A model generated the notes under the pieces. It did not search any database, had not been told where the DNA came from, and was given only the letters and a program-made list of their open reading frames with translations. Positions 59,631-64,000 of a DNA stretch of 64,000 bases are shown piece after piece; within the stretch, counting starts at the first letter, position 1; each line of letters begins with the position of its first letter. The translations under genes and the position numbers were made by a program. The stretch comes from Sialis fuliginosa (taxonomy: Eukaryota; Arthropoda; Insecta; Megaloptera; Sialidae), in assembly GCA_961205875.1 (NCBI GenBank), contig OY540810.1, positions 12,028,001 to 12,092,000 on the forward strand, given 5' to 3'.

Positions 59631-60984
59631 GTTAGTTTATTTTAATTTTAATTTTAGATTTAGAAAAAAATATTTTTAAACCTTTCAAACCAGTAATCCT
59701 TCCATCTACGTGGTTCAAAAAGTTTGGAAAAAGGGTGGAAAGACTTAAAAAACATAATTTCTATTGTTCCATCTACATACTGTTTTCATGGAACCAATTA
59801 ACCGCGTAAATGGGGGAATTACTGATTTTTAAATATGTATATCTACTAAAAATATTTTAAATGTAAGTATTAATGATTTAGAAAGCAGTCATTTGGAACT
59901 ATGTTTATACATATTTATAGAAACCGGTGAAAAATGTAATGCGATGTATAAGTATAACATATGATCATACCAGTAGCGTAGCTACAGGGTAGGAAGTCGG
60001 GGACTTTTTCGTTATCGTCTAAAATCTAAAACTATCGAAATGTTTATTATATTTATAGATTTTATGAGGGGGTAAATACGCTATTGCGCTGTCCCTCACC
60101 ATAGGAGCTATTTTCATCGGTAAATTTATCAGCAAGATAAGGGGCAGATTTTTACCCTAGAAACTTTATATTCCCGTAGAATTTATTCTGCTGAATCGAA
60201 TTATAACACTTTATTTGTAACAGGGGACGAAATAATGAAGTCAGCTATATGTACAAAACCTATGAAAATTAACTTAAATTTTTATACTGCTATATTTAAG
60301 GGTTGGAAATATTATTATATTTAAGGGATGGGGAGTTATATGCATTAGTTATATTATAAAATGGACTATATAAACTATCTATTCGTGTTTTATTTATTAC
60401 TTTACGATTATTAGTATGAAGTTACCCATTAATACGAGTACCACCGTAGGAGGGTTTGAAGGGGGCGTAGGTGTACCTCAAAAAAACAGAATTTATTTAT
60501 AAATATATACTGAATTATATTTGTATAGGTATATTATATATTTTAAAATATTTAATCTTATCGTAATTGATCGTATATTATACGTCAATAATTTAAAAAT
60601 AATAATATAATAAACAAAAATAAAACAAATATATTTTTTATAGAATGCATTGTTTGAAAACGTGTTCCTTTTGTATAAATTAATGAAATTAATAATTAAC
60701 ATGTTAACAAACCCAGTTATATAATGTGATTGTTAATTTAAAACAATTTGTATTAATTTAAAAATTATTTATTGAATTAACCTTGTACAGTTATAACGAA
60801 CAGGTTTATTGAAATAATATATTTAAAATGGTTTCTTTATTTGTTGTATCTTTATTTATTACATAGTTCATATATTTCTTTGGGTTAGTAAATTAAATAT
60901 TAAAACAAAAAACTTTGCAAGAAAGAACAAGAGAAACCGAAATGAAAAAAACTCTAAAAATACTGAGAAGTACCTATATAATAA

Positions 60985-61215
60985 TCAAATTTAACAGTTT
61001 TTTAAGTCGGTTTTATTCTTATTATACCTTATAAAGTTTTTTCTTTTTGGTGGCGTATCTTCAAACTCCATCGTCAGATTCTGATAAAATTTATATATGT
61101 ATATAAAGAAACAAAATCATCCAAATCGATGCATATTTGTCGGAGTTATGCCCGAATGTTACATAAAAATATATATATATTGTCGAATAGAGAACCTCCT
61201 CCTTTTTGACGTCGT
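60985..61215 (-). repeat. 'AACCGACTTC' repeat, copy 4
   Basis: Shared blocks are TTTTTAAGTCGGTTTTATTC, TGGCGTATCTTCAAACTCCA and GTCGAATAGAGAACCTCC. Confidence 0.55.
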
Positions 61216-62019
61216 TAAAAACAACCATTTTTAAACATTTAAAAATAGGTACTTACATTTTAAATTTCAGTTATTTATATTTTTTTATAAAATATATTTA
61301 GCTACGAATCAATTTCTAATCAAGGTTATTTTATTAATAAAAATAATATATAAAATTTCCAACCACAAATGACAAATAGTAATATGTTTATTTGTTTATA
61401 CCTCAACCAATATATATGTATAGTATATATTATAATTAATAATGCAAATTCAATTAAAAATATAAACAAACATATTTTACCTAAAATTGTTTTAAAATGT
61501 GTCAACATTTTTCGAAAATATTTTTATTACCTACGTACGTTATTAATAAATATTAATAAGTATTATTTGATATCTTCCAAGATAAACTTGTAGTAGGTCA
61601 AATTACGGTTAATGAAGGAAATTTACACTATAACTAATTAAATTTCAAATTTCCCATGTTATCTAAAATTAAAAACAATTTAATTGAAGTTTTTTCGCAA
61701 TAGCGATAATAATGTGGGTATGTACAAGATATTTTTATTTTTATTATATACATAGAGTGCAACTAGTATTATAATATATTGATCTTTGATTTGGGGCCAC
61801 GGTCAAATAGGCATATATACCTGCTAGTTAAAACGTTTGACAATATTGTTTATAGCTATTATTAATCATTTGAAAAGATTTTCTATCTAATAAAATATAT
61901 GGTTCCAATCTTCTTAGTATATAAAAATGTATGTGAGATCTTTAGGTCTAAACCACTGGACGTATCGAAGCCATATTCACACCATATGTTCGTTTGGTGC
62001 TCCGATAAGTTTATATATT

Positions 62020-62265
62020 TTTTGAACCCGGTAGGTGGCGCTGAGGTTGAGATATTTAAAAAAATCGTATTTTTTCATATAAAAAATACATCAAAACGTT
62101 GGTTTATATATTTTTGGACCCGGTAGGTGGCGCTGGAGTCGAGAATGTGTATTTATAGTCCGATTTGGCTCATATTCAGAATATAGATAGGTTAGTTACG
62201 TGGAAATAATTTTTTTACAAAAAATGGACCCAGTAGGTGGTACTGGAGTCGAGATATTTACGAAA
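62020..62265 (+). repeat. Three imperfect 'CCGGTAGGTGGCGCTGGAGTCGAG' units
   Basis: Units near 62025, 62115 and 62225 each read 'TTT(T)GGACCCGGTAGGTGGCGCTGGAGTCGAGATATTTA' with variation, about 85-110 bp apart. The function is unknown. Confidence 0.6.
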
Positions 62266-63424
62266 ATGTGTATTTATGGTCTGATTTTTAACCAAATTAT
62301 TTTTGGACAGTACAACGTTTGCCGAGTCAGCTAAAAAAAATTATATCCCTCCATATGCAACAAAAGGTGAAATATTAACTCAAGTGCGAAGTCGGGACAG
62401 ATCCGTTAGTTTAAATTAAATAAAGTGCTAGCTTTACTTGTACAATTAGTATTCCGTGTCATCAACTCCCCACTTAAATTATTGAAAATATTGAAAAAGT
62501 TGTTCCTCACATTGTTAGAAATATTTTTTATTGAAAAACTTTTTCTCTAAAATCAATGGTTCCGCAGTTATAAGGAAATAAACAATTTAATTGTTTATAA
62601 CAATTGATCGCGCTAGAATTTTTCAACCCTGATAATTTTCTTGATTTACAATTTTGTATATGAAGAAATAGCAAAAAAGTTGGGGCACATGCACTACTGT
62701 TCCTCTTTGTCTCTTTATTTTTAGAGAAGTTACATATACCTACCTAAAAAAGTATTTTGAAAGAGAAATAAAATAAAATACTTCAATAATTAAATTCCCA
62801 GCAGCTCCTGTTTTTTTATATTTAAAAATTCTTACCCTGATTGCCTTAGGATACGTTCTAGTCCCCCTGTCGTCCATATCTGTGTGATTTTGTAACATTT
62901 TTACTAGCTGTATAAAAACATATTAAAACTGAAATAAAAAAAATAATATTTAAAATGATTATTCAGTACATACATTCCTCTTAAAAACAAAAAAACAAAA
63001 TCTTTTCTTAGATAAAAGTCTAATGGCAACATATATCAAGTAATAAAAAAATATGGTTTATTTATAATTTGTGGTTCAACATTTATGTCACAATAATCTT
63101 AGGTTATGTTTGTTAATATTTATTCGATGACCTTTGCTCATGACCTCTACTAAGGTGACTATGGATAGAAGATTACTTTAGAGAGACATAATAGGTTGGA
63201 AGATATTTGCATTTTGAAAAATAATTTGCATGATTTAAAATGCTTATTACGTCATTTGTCAGCTATGCTGAAACTAGGTGTATATGTATTTGTAATTTGT
63301 GTTTAGAATAATAATGAAGGATTTTTATTTGGGTTTGATTTAGTCAACAATTTTTTCTATGATAAATTGAAATTTTAACCATGAAATTTTTTTTTCAATT
63401 TCGTTAAAAGTACTACTTGTATAG

Positions 63425-63773
63425 ATATTATAAAACGCAACGTCTGTCTGTCTGCCCGTTAGTACGCTTATAACTCGAGAACCACTTATCCGATTTATGT
63501 ACGTCTGTTTTTTTTTAATTCATAGATATGTTCTTTGGTCAGGTTTTAGTATATATTTTGTTACGTTAGGTAACATAAGGAATAAGCAGTGACGATAATA
63601 ATAAATCAAGTCGGAAAAAAGCGCACTCTTTTGCAATACGCCGCCTAAACCATTAAATATTGAACAGTGTAATGTAGTAAAGAATTGTTTAGAATAAAAA
63701 GATCTAAAATAATTTCAAAAATCCTAAAAAATAATTCCGTAGTCCACGCGAGCGAAGCCGCGAACACAACTAG
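63425..63773 (+). mobile_element. Helitron-like element, family 2
   Basis: It opens with ATATTATAAAACGCAACGTC and the (GTCT)n-rich block, then 'CGAGAACCACTTATCCGATTTATG' and 'GTTACGTTAGGTAACATAAGG', and ends CCACGCGAGCGAAGCCGCGA...CTAG (63770-63773) followed by T. Related copies: 17140-17650, 42745-43101 and, inverted, about 9050-9270. Confidence 0.68.
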
Positions 63774-64000
63774 TTTATTATATAGAAAATAGAGTGAAAA
63801 GTTGAGATTTTAAAACAGCAGATATGTATATTAAACCCTTCTCGAGATATAGCAAATTTATGTTTTTTTCAAAAGTTTGAAGAAAAACGGCCGTATCTTT
63901 TAAATCACTTGTCGAAATTGATTTTCGTTTATAAATTTGTCATGGCATGCATAATTCTTAAAAAATCGATAGAAAATATCCGTTGAAAAAAGAAATATTC

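Larger units (their letters stand above)
59631..63424 (+). other. Presumed intron 1 of the FAM43-like gene
   Basis: It begins with the GTTAGT donor. The content is AT-rich with no coding sequence. Recognisable pieces are a hAT-like left end motif at 59974 (CAGTAGCGTAGCTAC) with no matching right end found, a copy of the 'aagtcggtt' repeat at about 60985-61215, and the imperfect 'CCGGTAGGTGGCGCTG' units at 62020-62265. Short reading frames at 60493-60702, 61326-61593 and 61899-62126 are AT-rich and look random. Confidence 0.5.

Noticed and set aside
1-64000. CRISPR array, prophage, operon or bacterial system
   Set aside because: The spliced host exon, insect repeats, AT-rich spacer and lack of long uninterrupted genes all indicate animal nuclear DNA. 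The 13-bp minisatellite and tandem units do not have repeat-spacer structure.

Overview
The window looks like AT-rich intergenic or intronic DNA from an insect nuclear genome, most likely a butterfly or moth (Lepidoptera). I infer this from repeats typical of lepidopteran genomes: Helitron-like elements that begin TCCATACTAATATTATAAA and end in a GCGAACGAAGTCGCGGGTAACAGCTAG-type tail, the 'aaccgacttcaaaaaaggaggagg' repeat, and the 'gggttccg...gtccgtccgtc' repeat. Species is not resolved. There is no bacterial, organellar or viral gene content.

Only one real host coding exon is supported: the first coding exon of a PID/PTB-domain protein of the FAM43 type at 59354-59630 on the + strand. It has a phase-1 splice donor, and a good splice acceptor at 58557-58558 could open the same exon with a long 5' UTR. 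The rest of that gene lies to the right of the window, so 59631-64000 is read as its first coding-region intron.

Everything else is a layered deposit of transposable elements, most of them non-autonomous. Many insertions can be delimited to the base because the target-site duplications (TSDs) survive, and several have a paralogous empty site inside the window. Left part (1-12 kb): a Helitron 5' end, four-copy repeat X, a palindromic TTA-flanked element carrying pol III A/B-box-like sequence in each arm (2279-3504), and a three-level nest at 3986-5400. Middle part (17-31 kb): Helitrons, small hAT-like MITEs with 8-bp TSDs and G/C tracts, and a palindromic 'ACTGGCACCAGTCTTGG' family. At 31.9-38.8 kb two Helitron-like units lie head to tail. 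The first is broken by a Tc1/mariner-like element, which in turn is broken by a TWA-flanked MITE that carries a captured exon fragment of the ribosome-biogenesis gene BRX1. Right part (39-58 kb): further hAT, Helitron, mariner-like and TWA-TSD elements, a LINE reverse-transcriptase C-terminal remnant, and several hammerhead-ribozyme-like sequences. The clearest of these sits in a 180-bp insert at 54233-54412.

The elements do not form a pathway; the biology here is mobile-DNA stratigraphy next to the 5' end of one host gene. All calls come from reading the sequence by eye, and family names rest on TIR/TSD type, not on database searches.
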